Origin: Eutreptiella sp. 'Long Island Sound 2002'
Lineage: Eukaryota; Euglenozoa; Euglenophyceae; Eutreptiales; Eutreptiaceae
Direction: 5' to 3'
DNA length: 64,000 nucleotides
Assembly (NCBI GenBank): GCA_964036045.1
Contig: OZ038388.1
Location: 32,385,759 to 32,449,758, forward strand
Under the pieces are notes generated by a model that saw only the letters and a list, made by a program, of their open reading frames with translations, ran no database searches and was not told where the DNA came from. Of the stretch, positions 55,267-64,000 are shown in pieces. Each line of letters begins with the position of its first letter. Position 1 is the first letter of the stretch. A program made the position numbers and the translations under genes.

Positions 55267-57264
55267 ATCCCGGAGGCCTGGGGCCACACCTCTTCTGACG
55301 CGTCTCGGGGCGGACGCTGCAAACACGCCACCAGCGTCGCTCTCGCCCCCGACCTCACCCGCACGTGGGCGGTGGCCATCTCGGGCACGGTGCCCGACGG
55401 GGAGGGGGTGGCCGCCTCCCTCCCCCTACAATACGGTGCCCACCGACCATGGGTCCACACGCTGGACGCCGAAGTCATCCTCCACCTCCTGCGGCACGCA
55501 GATCGCGAGCGGACCACGGGGGTCCCCGCGGGCGCAGCGAAGGTGGTCAACCAGATGCCCTTGCGGTGGCTCTGGGACAGCCTGTGCGCGCGAGGGCAAC
55601 ACGCCGGGCACCCGTTCCGGTACGTCCGAGCCACCTCGCACCACAGTGACGCCCTACTGCACAAGGCAGGCTGGGCGGCGTCCCAGGACACCGTTCTGCA
55701 GAACACGCCCCCGGACCCTGGCCACGCCCAACTCATTGTCGCCGGCCGTGACGGCCGTCTCGATCTACGGCCCCCCACGATGCCGGTGCTTGGCGAGGTC
55801 GCGCAGCGGGCGCAGACGGACCATGCGCTGACGCACCGGGGACACACACCTTTTGGCGCGGCCCACGCCACAGCCTATGTTCACGCCCGGGACCTCACCG
55901 CGACGGCCACCAACCGCCGGGCGCTGCGGGCCCGAGACGGCCACACGCCGGTGCAGCGCAGGCTCCGCGTCCGTAAGGAGCGGCTCTCTGGCGTCGCCAT
56001 CGTCCCACAACCGTGCCTCCTATGCGGCAGCCCGGAGGAGACCCCGGTGCACATGCACGTGGGGTGCGCCCACTCACAGCTCCTCTGGCCCCACTACCGC
56101 CAGGCGGTACACGAGGCGGCCCGCCACCTCTCACCCGGGGACAAAGCCCTGAGGGTGGCCTCGTGGCGCTCCGCAGGCGCCACATGGACGGAAGTCTTCT
56201 GCTCCGGACTGGTGCCCGAGGACGCGGAGGCGCAGCTCCGCGCCATAGCCCGCTACGACCCGCCGGGAGGGACCTCTGTGGACGATTTCCTCCACCACAT
56301 GCTCCGGCTGGGGGACTTCGCATGGGAGCTTCGCAACCACCGGCTGGAGCAACTCCTCCGCGAGCCCCAAAGCGCGGCGGCCCGGGCACACCGGTGGCTC
56401 AATGCAGCGGAGGGCGACCACCCTCCCCCTCCCCCGCGCCCTGACAAGGACTTCGTAGCCTCCCCCCGTGTCGTGAATGGCACTCTGGAGTGCCCGCCCC
56501 AAGAGGGCCCCCACCCGTACCAGGACCTGCCGGGGGGGTTCTCCAAGCACCTACAAGACGCCCTCTTCCCACCGTGGATCATCGGGCGCGGCTCCATGAC
56601 CGCGTGGGAGGCGCGCATCGTTGGTGAGGAATGGGCGCGCGAGTGGAGCCGGTGGTGCGCCGCCACGCGTGCCCCGGAGACCCGTGCGCAACCATACGCC
56701 GCCATCCCGCTCAAGGGATGGGGGCCGGACACCCGGCCGAGACCCACGGTGATCCGCGGGGCGGGACCTGACCACCCGTGGGACGCGGCTACGGGGGAAT
56801 GGCTGCAGGCGGCCCCGGGGCCGCAAACGGGATGGACTGGGGACGTGTCCTCACTCGTCAGGACACCCGTCCCCCCCCGCATCGTCCTTCACGCCGCCAA
56901 CGTACTCCGGGCTACGGAGATACGCACATGGGGACACGCCGCGGCCACCGTCCGGTGGCACCCCCCAGAGGGCGGGGCCGCCCAGCTCGCCGTGGCGCAC
57001 TTCAAAGCTGGGGGGCCGGTATACGACGACGCCCTGTCCCGGCTGGGCGACACCCAGGGGCCCTTGCTCCTCATGCTCCCCACCGACATTGCAGCCGCGC
57101 TGCGCCAGGAGCTGGACGGCTGCGAAGGGCTGCGAGTGGGATGGGAGGCAGTCGCGGACGGCACCCTGCTGGCCCTTCTCCACCGAGACACCGCGAACGG
57201 GTGCCGATGGGATGCGCTGACGCCCCACCTCACCGGGCGCCACGTGTACAAGGCAACCCCCCCC
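55267..57264 (+). pseudogene. RNase H-like region, zinc knuckle and unrecognised C-terminal region
   Basis: Same frame as the reverse transcriptase, resuming directly after the TAG with no Met start. Residues SSDAS (Asp at 55297), TLDAE (Glu at 55471) and HSDALLHKAGWAA (Asp at 55648) are placed like the first, second and last acidic residues of RNase H. The third Asp is not clear, so this assignment is moderate. A CX2CX8HX4C zinc knuckle at 56014-56067 is followed by SQLLW, as in many LINE C-termini. After it come about 400 residues with Trp-rich, well-composed sequence that I do not recognise, including SSLVRTPVPPRI near 56850. The frame loses sense at the C9 tract 57257-57265 and stops at 57463. 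Confidence 0.8.
56014..56067 (+). other. CCHC zinc knuckle of the LINE
   Basis: Reads C-L-L-C, eight residues, H, four residues, C, with EET before the His. This is the usual nucleic-acid-binding knuckle near the C-terminus of many LINE ORF2 proteins. Confidence 0.85.
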
Positions 57265-57265
57265 C

Positions 57266-57400
57266 AAGAGGCACCCCCGCCCGGCGTGGGACGACCTCAT
57301 CGCCGCCTTCCACGACCACGGGATCCTCCCCGACGACACGTGGCGGGAGGTCCAGCGGAAGACGCTTGGCAGGGACTGGCAGGGACGTGGCCGTTCGGGT
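57266..57400 (+). pseudogene. Displaced C-terminal tail of the LINE protein
   Basis: Past the C9 tract, the second forward frame reads PAWDDLIAAFHDHGILPDD and then WREVQRKTLGRDWQG, an ordinary mixed peptide. The original frame turns into Pro/Arg-rich sequence. One extra C in the tract would explain this. The true end of the protein is not determined, because this frame stays open into GT-rich sequence as far as 58060. Confidence 0.6.
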
Positions 57401-58600
57401 GTGGCTGGGTGTGGCCGTTCGCCACTCCTGGCTGCGGGCTTGGTGGGTCCTCCTTTGTGTCCTAGCGGTGTTTCTGGCGGCCCTGCAGCCCCCCTGGCGG
57501 GGGGGGTTGCCGGGTTCCTGTTGTTTGGGTTTGTGTGTGTTGCGTTTGTGGTGCGGACGGCGCTTGCGTTTTGGTGTGTGGTGTGCGTTTGTGGGGCTCG
57601 TGTCGGTGGCGGTTGTGGGGGTGTGTGTTGTGTGCATGCTCGGGCGTGTGTGCGGTGTGTTGGTGGTGCGTTTGGGTGCCTGTCCTCGCCTTTCTGGGCG
57701 TCGTTTGGCGGCTCTGTTTGGTGTGGGGGCTGTGTGTCGTGGCCCCTCTCCTGTCTCGGCTGTGTGGTTCCTCGCCCTCCCTGGCTGGGGTCTGTTGGTG
57801 GTGTGTCCCCCTGCCGCCCCCTTTGCGTGCCCTCCTCCTTCTGTCTCTTTTCCGTGTCGCTTGGGGCGGTGTTTCCCTGGTGCCGTGCCCGGGCCTTCCC
57901 GGCTGTGGTGGGTGGGGGGGGGTCCTTGTCGTCGGCTCGGGTCCCTTCCCCTGGTGTTTCCCCGTGGGGGGGCCGATGCTTGCACTCCCCGTCAGGGTGT
58001 AACTCTGTTGTACGGGCCGTCCATTTGTACTCGCTCGGTACAAATGGACCTGCTCCGTAGCCAGGTACTCTAGCCGTTCCCCACACCGGGGTCGGGTACA
58101 CTGTGGGTTGCAGGGGAGTCCTTGCGGGATAGGCGTGTCTCTTGCCTGCCCCGATGGACGGTGTGCCCTACCCGCAGCCCCTCGCTGGGCCCGAACCGCA
58201 GTACGTGCCGTGGGGAGTGCTCTTGGTCAGGCCCATTGGTCACCCCCCCAGGCCGGTGCCACCGCGGGCCGCTGACCAACGGTCCCGGGCGTATCCCACC
58301 TTATTGCGTGTGCTCAGGTGGGGCCGGTACGGTCACCGGGGGGGCCCCCAAACCCCTGAGGTCGGGTCCCTCGCCTGCGTCTCCCGTGGGCCCTTTCCGT
58401 CCCGCCCCCCATTTCGCTGTGTGGTTTTGTTGGTGTCCCATCTCTCCGGGGTGGGGTGGTGGTGGTGGGAGGGGGGGGGTTTCGCTGTTCCTGGCCGTGT
58501 TGCTTGTGTGTGTGTCGCCTCCTCCTCTGGTTGTGGTTCGCCGTCGGTGTGTTTGTTTCCGGCGCGGTGCGTTCGCGCGTGGTGTCTGTGTCGGTGTGTG
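57401..58600. other. GT-rich, apparently non-coding region after the LINE
   Basis: TGTGTG-rich sequence with C-rich patches. Open frames on both strands give Cys/Val/Gly or His/Thr/Pro-rich peptides typical of simple sequence. A first CGCCACTCCTGGCTG motif at about 57420 foreshadows the satellite downstream. It may include the retrotransposon 3' UTR. Nothing else is recognised apart from the hairpin at 58019. Confidence 0.65.
58019..58049. repeat. 11-bp stem hairpin
   Basis: GTCCATTTGTA and TACAAATGGAC are perfect inverted repeats around a nine-base loop. They are AT-richer than the surroundings and so stand out in the GT-rich region. Confidence 0.85.
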
Positions 58601-58619
58601 GTGCGTGGTTTGTGGTGTG

Positions 58620-60620
58620 TGGTGTGCGGCGGTGGCGTGTTGGTGGGGTTGTGGCTGGTGTGTGGTGTGGTTGGTCCCTCGCCACTCCTGGCGGAGTTTC
58701 CTGTGTGCTACTCCCCGCCACTCTTGGCTGGGTTTCGCTGCCTGTGGTGGTGTGCGGTTCCCCGCCACTCCTGGCTGGGGTTTCGCTGCCGGCAGTGGCG
58801 TGTGGTGTGTGGTGTGTGGTGTGTGGTGTGTGGTGTGCGGCGGTGGTGTGTTGGTGGGGTTGTGGCTGGTGTGTGGTGTGGTTGGTCCCTCGCCACTCCT
58901 GGCGGAGGTTCCTGTGTGCTACTCCCCGCCACTCCTGGTTGGGTTTCGCTGCCGGTGGTGCCGGGCGGTCCTCGCCACTCCTGGCTGAGGTCCCCGGGCG
59001 GCGGTGGTGTGTGGTGGGGTTGTGGCTGGTGTGTGGTGTGGTTGGTCCCTCGCCACTCCTGGCGGAGGTTCCTGTGTGCTACTCCCCGCCACTCCTGGTT
59101 GGGTTTCGCTGCCGGTGGTGGTGGGCGGTCGTCGCCACTCCTGGCTGAGGGCCCCGGGCGCGGTTCCCCGCCACTCCTGGCTGGGGTCCGCTGGCGGCGG
59201 TGGTGTGTGGTGGGGTTGTGGCTGGTGTGTGGTGTGGTTGGTCCCTCGCCACTCCTTGCGGAGGTTCCTGTGTGCTACTCCCCGCCACTCCTGGTTGGGT
59301 TTCGCTGCCGGTGGTGGTGGGCGGTCCTCGCCACTCCTGGCTGAGGTCCCCGGGCGGCGGTGGTGTGTGCTGGGGTTGTGGCTGGTGTGTGGTGTGGTTG
59401 GTCCCTCGCCGGTCCTGGGGGAGGTTCCTGTGTGCTACTCCCCGCCACTCCTGGTTGGGTTTCGCTGCCGGTGGTGGTGGGCGGTCCTCGCCACTCCTGG
59501 CTGAGGGCCCCGGGCGCGGTTCCCCACCACTCCTGGCTGGGGTCCGCTGGCGGCGGTGGTGTGTGGTGGGGTTGTGGCTGGTGTGTGGTGTGGTTGGTCC
59601 CTCGCCACTCCTGGCGGAGGTTCCTGTGTGCTACTCCCCGCCACTCCTGGCTGGGTTTCGCTGCCGGTGGTGGTGTGCGGTTCCCCGCCACTCCTGGCTG
59701 GGGCCTGCTGGCGGCGGTGGTGCGTGGTGTGTGGTGTGTGGTGTGTGGTGTGTGGTGTGCGGCGGTGGTGTGTTGGTGGGGTTGTGGCTGGTGTGTGGTG
59801 TGGTTGGTCCCTCGCCACTCCTGGCGGAGGTTCCTGTGGGCTACTCCCCGCCACTCCTGGCTGGGTTTCGCTGCCGGTGGTGGTGGGCGGCCTTCGCCAC
59901 TCCTGGCTGAGGGCCCCGGGCGCGGTTCCCCGCCACTCCTGGCTGGGGTCCGTTGGCGGCGGTGGTGTGCGGTGGGGTGGTGGCTGGTGTGTGGTGTGGT
60001 CCGTCCCTGGCCACTCCTGGCGGAGGTTCTTGCGTGCTACTCCCCGCCACTCCTGGCTGGTTTTCGCTGCCGATGGTGGTGTGTGGTCCCCCGCCACTCC
60101 TGGCTGGGGTCTGCTGGCGGCGGTGGTGTGCGGTGTGTGGTGTGTGGTGTGTGGTGTGTGGTGTGCGGCGATGGTGTGCTGGTGGGGTTGTGGCTGGTGT
60201 GTGGTATGGTTGGTCCCTCGCCACTCCTGGCGGAGGTTCCTGTGTGCTACTCCCCGCCACTCTTGGCTGGGTTTCGCTGCCGGTGGTGGTGGGCGTTCCT
60301 CGCCACTCCTGGCGGAGGGTCCCGGGCGCGGTTCCCCGCCACTCCTGGCTGGGTTTCGCTGTCGGCGGTGGTGTGTGGTGGGGTTGTCGTGTGTGGTGTG
60401 TGGCGTGTGATGTGCGGCGGTGGCGTGTGTGGTGGGTTTGTGGCTGGTGTGTGGTGTGGTTGGTCCCTCGCCACTCCTGGCGGAGGTTCCTGTGTGCTAC
60501 TCCCCGCCACTCTTGGCTGGGCTTCGCTGCCGGTGGTGGTGTGGGGCTCCCCGCCACTCCTGGCTGGGGCCCGCCGGTTGTGGTGGTGTGTTTCGCGGGC
60601 GGGGCTGTCTCTTGTTGTGT
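58620..60620 (+). repeat. GT-rich satellite, about ten copies, mixed 160/196/210-bp periods
   Basis: The anchor TTGGTCCCTCGCCACTCC (one diverged copy near 60000) occurs near 58671, 58882, 59042, 59238, 59398, 59594, 59804, 60000, 60210 and 60460. Each unit also holds TTCCTGTGTGCTACTCCCC, several CGCCACTCCTGGCTG sub-repeats and a TGTGTGG tract. The 160 and 196 bp forms differ by a 36-bp module containing GGTTCCCCGCCACTCCTGG. The roughly 210-bp forms differ mainly by a longer TGTGTGG tract. Open frames through it give repeated Trp/Cys/Val peptides and are not credible genes. Confidence 0.93.
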
Positions 60621-61020
60621 GTGTTTGTGGTGGGTGTGGGTGCGCGCGGTGGCCGTGCTGTGTTGTGTGTTGCGTGTTTGTGGTGTCTGTGTTTTTGGTG
60701 GTGTGGTGTGGTGGTGCGGTGGGTGTGTCTTCCGGGTGCCCTTCTCCTTTGTCTTGGTGTGTGTGTGTGCGCTGTGTGGCCCTTCGTGTTGGTGTGGGTG
60801 GTGTGGGGGGGGGGGGGGTCGTGCGCGCTGTGGCTGCTGTGCGTGTGCGTGTGTGTACTTGCGGTGTGCGGTTGGTGGGGTGGGGTGTGTCATACCTTGG
60901 CTGGTTCTCGTCGTCGGTCGTCGGCATGGTTCAAAAAGCAGAAGAAGAGGTCCTGTAGATGCGTAGCAGTAATGCGTGGCATGCGCGATGCGTAGTACGT
61001 ACCTCTCCTTTTGTCCCACC
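60620..61020. other. GT-rich tail and transition to T-rich sequence
   Basis: Simple GTGTGG-like sequence with a G run near 60810, then a change near 60930 to less biased sequence with CAGAAGAAGAGG. No gene or regular repeat is seen. Confidence 0.6.
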
Positions 61021-61029
61021 GTGTTTTCT

Positions 61030-61250
61030 TCCCCTGTAGAGAAAGAGCGTGCGCAGGTCTTTTTTTTTTTTTTTTTTTGCACGTTGTGTTTTGTGTCTCC
61101 TCCCCCCCTCCTTTTTTTTTTCCGTGGCGTCTTCGATAACACACCTCTCCGCCTTGCGTTTCCCCTATAGAGAGGTCGTGGAAGGCGCTTTCGTGTTTTT
61201 TTTTGTAACATACTTGTCATACCTTGTGCAGCTTCTTGTTACCGTCCCCT
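61030..61250 (+). repeat. Diverged TCCCCTATAGAG-bearing repeats
   Basis: TCCCCTGTAGAGAAAG at 61030 and TCCCCTATAGAGAGG at 61161 precede the clearer copies downstream. A run of about 19 T lies at 61060-61078, and TAACATACTTGTCATACC, near 61205, recurs in diverged form near 61968. Confidence 0.7.
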
Positions 61251-61676
61251 ATAGAGAAAGCGTGTGCTTGTTTGTGGGTGGGGCGGGGGTGGGGTTATAT
61301 ATATATACTTTGTTTTTCCTTTGTCTTGTCTCCGTCTTCTTGCATCTTGCGTCTTTGTGTACGTTTGTGTTTTCGTGTGCGGTCCATCCCTTTGGCGCCT
61401 TCCCTCGCATTTTTAACATGTTTGTTCGCCATACCATTGTTTCCCCGTGGTACGTGGCCATCCCCTATAGTGAGAGCGTGTGCGTGTTTGCGGGCGGGGC
61501 GGGGTGGGGTTTCATACCATGTTTCTCCTTGCTCTTGTCTCCGTCTTCTTGCACCTTGCGGTCTTGTTTATGTGTGTGCCTGTGTGCGTGGTCCGTCCCT
61601 TTGGCGCCCTCCCTCGCATTCTTAACATACTTGATGGCCATACCGTTGTTTCCCCGTGGTTCGTGGGCTTCGCTTG
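61245..61676 (+). repeat. 216-bp tandem repeat, two copies
   Basis: Copies start at TCCCCTATAG, 61245 and 61461. Both contain GCGTGTGC, GGGCGGGG, a CTTGTCTCCGTCTTCTTGCA segment, TTTGGCGCC, CCTCGCATT, AACAT and ATTGTTTCCCCGTGG or close variants. An (AT)n stretch at about 61296 is present in the first only. Peptides from open frames here reflect T-rich composition. Confidence 0.88.
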
Positions 61677-62084
61677 TTCGCCTTTTCATTGTTTCCTCAT
61701 TTTCCGTGGCCGCCCCATACCTTTTGCGCTTTTGTTGATTTTTTTTTTCGTCGTGTATCTCGCGGTGGTCGGAGCCTATGGAGGAATAAATGTGGGGGAT
61801 ATATGGTTGTGGTTTGTGTTTGCGGGCGTGCATTTTGACGTGCGTGGTGGTTCGTCGTTCTTTTTTGCGTGCGGTGTTGTCCCTTGGGCGCCCTCCTTCG
61901 CAACATACTTGGTTTTCTCATCTACGCATGTGTAGCGGTGGATATGATATTTAGGACGCATGGGGCCGTAACATACTTGGTTGTCACACCTTGTTTTGCC
62001 GTGCTCCGTGGTCGTGTCTTTTTTGCTTGTGGTTTGGTGTTTCTCCTTTTGTTGCGTTTCCTTCTCTCTCTTTTTTTTTTTTTT
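61677..62084. other. T-rich unique sequence
   Basis: T-rich stretches with scattered remnants of the neighbouring repeats, such as TAACATACTTGG near 61968 and CGCCCTCCTTCGCA near 61888. The open frames give Phe/Leu/Val or Lys/Arg-rich peptides without domains. No gene is supported. Confidence 0.6.
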
Positions 62085-62310
62085 GACGCGCAAAAGCCGC
62101 CTAGCTCCTATGGCACGCACGTTGCTAGGTGGTTTGGAGCACGCAATGTTCTTTTCTTCGTCGTCGCGGCTCGCTTATTTTTGGTGTTCGCCTCTTTTCT
62201 TCTTCTTTGTTGTTGGAGCGCGCATAAGTCCCTAGCGCCTAGGACACGCACTTTGCTAGGTGTTTTGGGGCAAGCAACGCTCAACTTCTTCGCCGTCGCG
62301 ACTCTATTGT
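62085..62310 (+). repeat. 131-bp repeat, two diverged copies
   Basis: Copies begin near 62085 and 62216. Shared landmarks in order are GCGC, AA-G-C, CCTAGC, CACGCAC, TTGCTAGGTG, TTTGG, GCAA and TCGCG-CTC. The copies are diverged but clearly aligned over about 95 bp. Confidence 0.8.
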
Positions 62311-62480
62311 TCGTCTTTTTTTGTGAGTCTCCTAAATTTTGCGACCTCGCCAAACAGCGGCGTAAAATTTTTGGGGGGGTTTCTGAGGTCATAAAAGAAG
62401 ATTTTTCGCTTTATTTTTTCTGGCGGTGCGTCGTTTTCGTAGTTTTTTATTTTTCTTCTGCTTCGATCGCGCGACGTTTT
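62311..62480. other. AT-rich transition
   Basis: Contains an imperfect inverted arrangement: GACCTC near 62342 with GAGGTC near 62384, and AAATTTTGCG with GCGTAAAATTTT. No coding or RNA gene is recognised. Confidence 0.5.
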
Positions 62481-64000
62481 TGAAGGCTTGCCCAACCCCA
62501 GGACCAGGCACTACGACACCCACACCAGCACCGCCACCAACACCCAAACCGGACGCCACAACACCCTCACCAGCGGACACACCCGGAACCAACGGAGACA
62601 CAGTCGGCAACACCAGCAACCCCAGCACCCAGCACAACACTAGGACATAGGACACCCTCACCAACAACAAACCAACACAAAAAGCCACCCAACACTGACC
62701 AACGACCGCCCCCAGCCGGTCCGGTCCCCCATGGACCCGCACCCAGAACCACCGCCAACAGCATCCACGTCGTCAGAAACACCAACACCACCGAAAATCA
62801 AGCCAGCACAACACCCTCACGAACACCATCACCGCCGGCAACATCGCCTACGAAACCTACGCACACCACCACCGGTTCCAGCACCTACATCACCCAAGCC
62901 AACGGCATCAAGCACACCATCGCCGGCATCACCCCACCATCAGCGTCGCTAGCGGCAACCTCCGCCACCGGAGGACACCAAAGCCACCACAGCCGGTGAG
63001 CCAACAAACCACCAAGCCCTGGCCAGGGGAGGCGAGGGCACACGCCCAGAGCCATCAACAGCAACACCCTCGCCACCAAAGCGACCGCAGGGCGCCATCC
63101 ACCATGCAATCCCCAGCGGCACCCACACCACCGGCGCCACCAACACCACCCTCACCCACGACACCACCCGGAGCATCGCCTGCACCACCTACACCAACAG
63201 CATCACCAGCAGCCCACACCACCTACTGCACACCCTCCCAGACAGAGCCACAGAAACCGGCCACCGCCCACCCCTGAACACAAGCCGCTGACCACCCACA
63301 CACAGACCCACGCCAACCACCAGCAGCATCAGCAACGTCCGAGACGCCGTAAACCATAGCGACGCCCACAACAACCTCACCACCGGCATCACCGACACCG
63401 CCAGCGACAGTGCGGCCTCAGCAACAACAACCCAGAGCATCAACGGCAGCCGCCACGGCGACACCACCCGGTACAACACCATCGGCATCAACGACACCAA
63501 GGGGGCCAACACGCGGGCCAGCGACACCCATGGGTACCTCCACCAGGAGTGGCGAGGTCCCACCCCCGCCGTCAGAACACCACCATCCACCAGGGCATCA
63601 CCTACAGCGCCCTCGCCTTCGACATCGCCCACAGCTCCGCCGGCGGCGCCCTCGCCAACACCGTCACCAACACCGCCGACAGTGGCAACACAGCGCCACC
63701 GCCAGCCTGCCACAGCACCAACCTCCCCAACACCAGAAACAACCGGTACCACCCCACCAAGACCACGAACCGACCAACCACCAGCCACGAGTGGCACACC
63801 CGGAACCGCCGACCACCCAAACGCAGGCCGCGCCCAGCACCAACACCAACAACACCCACGCCAACACACCACCACGACACACGCCAACCACCAAGTATCA
63901 CCTATGGCACCCTCGCCATCGGCCACACCAACGCCGCCAACACCCACGGCACTATCCACACCACCACCAACCCCGCCAACGACGGGCCAAGGTGCCGTCA
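62480..64000. other. AC-rich region, probable inverted relative of the GT-rich satellite region
   Basis: Composition flips to ACC/CAC/AAC-rich. The reverse complement is GT-rich like 57.4-60.9 kb. Near 63540-63565 it contains GGACCTCGCCACTCC and then TGGTGGAGGT, matching the satellite anchor; a weaker match, GCCACTCGTGGCTGG, lies near 63785. Plus-strand frames give Thr/Asn/Ala-rich peptides such as GITYSALAFDIAHSS near 63597 and ITYGTLAIGHTNAAN near 63897. They change frame repeatedly, so I do not call a gene. The region continues past the window end. Confidence 0.55.

Larger units (their letters stand above)
51506..57400 (+). mobile_element. Degenerate non-LTR retrotransposon (LINE), APE endonuclease type with RNase H
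   Basis: On one strand and in order: an AP-like endonuclease C-terminal half, a reverse transcriptase, an RNase H-like region, a CCHC zinc knuckle and a long C-terminal region. This order is that of APE-class LINEs carrying RNase H. Three lesions break the reading: a frame change between endonuclease and reverse transcriptase near 52.2 kb, an in-frame TAG at 55264, and a frame change in a C9 tract at 57257-57265. No ORF1, poly-A tail or target-site duplication was found. The 5' end of the endonuclease is unclear, so the copy looks 5'-damaged as well as broken. Confidence 0.9.

Noticed and set aside
51419-57251. Minus-strand open frames opposite the LINE
   Set aside because: GC-rich coding DNA yields long antisense frames; they are Arg/Pro/Gly-rich and lack motifs, while the plus strand carries the full LINE motif series.
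57401-60958. Plus-strand Cys/Val/Trp-rich and minus-strand Thr/His-rich frames over the satellite
   Set aside because: They repeat with the satellite period and reflect GT-rich DNA; no start context or domain.
60976-62483. Phe/Leu-rich apparent membrane proteins in the T-rich region
   Set aside because: Hydrophobicity is a direct result of T runs; antisense frames are equally open and Lys-rich.

Overview
The window is eukaryotic repeat-dominated DNA. I find no intact ordinary gene. The best-supported coding material is a damaged non-LTR (LINE-type) retrotransposon whose GC-rich codons, APE-type endonuclease, reverse transcriptase, RNase H-like segment and CCHC knuckle point to a GC-rich eukaryote. 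Protists such as dinoflagellates or haptophytes are one guess; the sequence does not settle it.

Layout. (1) 1-27156 and 27837-49632: about 49 kb (roughly 4,070 units) of one 12-bp minisatellite, ATGGGGACATCC or ATGGGGACATCA, built of higher-order cassettes that have been copied in tandem. The unit is a multiple of three and has no stop on either strand, so all six frames read open for kilobases; these giant reading frames are artefacts unless transcription is shown. (2) 27157-27836: a 680-bp non-coding element with imperfect terminal inverted repeats, flanked by an apparent 8-bp target duplication. Removing it and one flank copy rejoins the 12-mer in perfect phase, so the two arrays were one. 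(3) 49633-51505: GC-rich low-complexity sequence with a doubtful minus-strand reading frame that runs into the array. (4) 51506-57400: the retrotransposon, in the order endonuclease, reverse transcriptase, RNase H-like region, zinc knuckle and a long unrecognised C-terminal region. It is broken by a frame change near 52.2 kb, an in-frame TAG at 55264, and a frame change at a C9 tract at 57257. (5) 57401-60960: GT-rich sequence with a satellite of about ten copies whose period alternates between about 160, 196 and 210 bp. (6) 60960-62480: T-rich sequence with two further local tandem repeats. (7) 62480-64000: AC-rich sequence that looks like a diverged inverted relative of region 5.

The repeat and mobile parts show a plausible history: a homogenising 12-mer array, later split by a small TIR transposon, and bordered by a LINE copy and by other satellites. 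No tRNA, rRNA, CRISPR, spliced-leader or telomere repeat was recognised.
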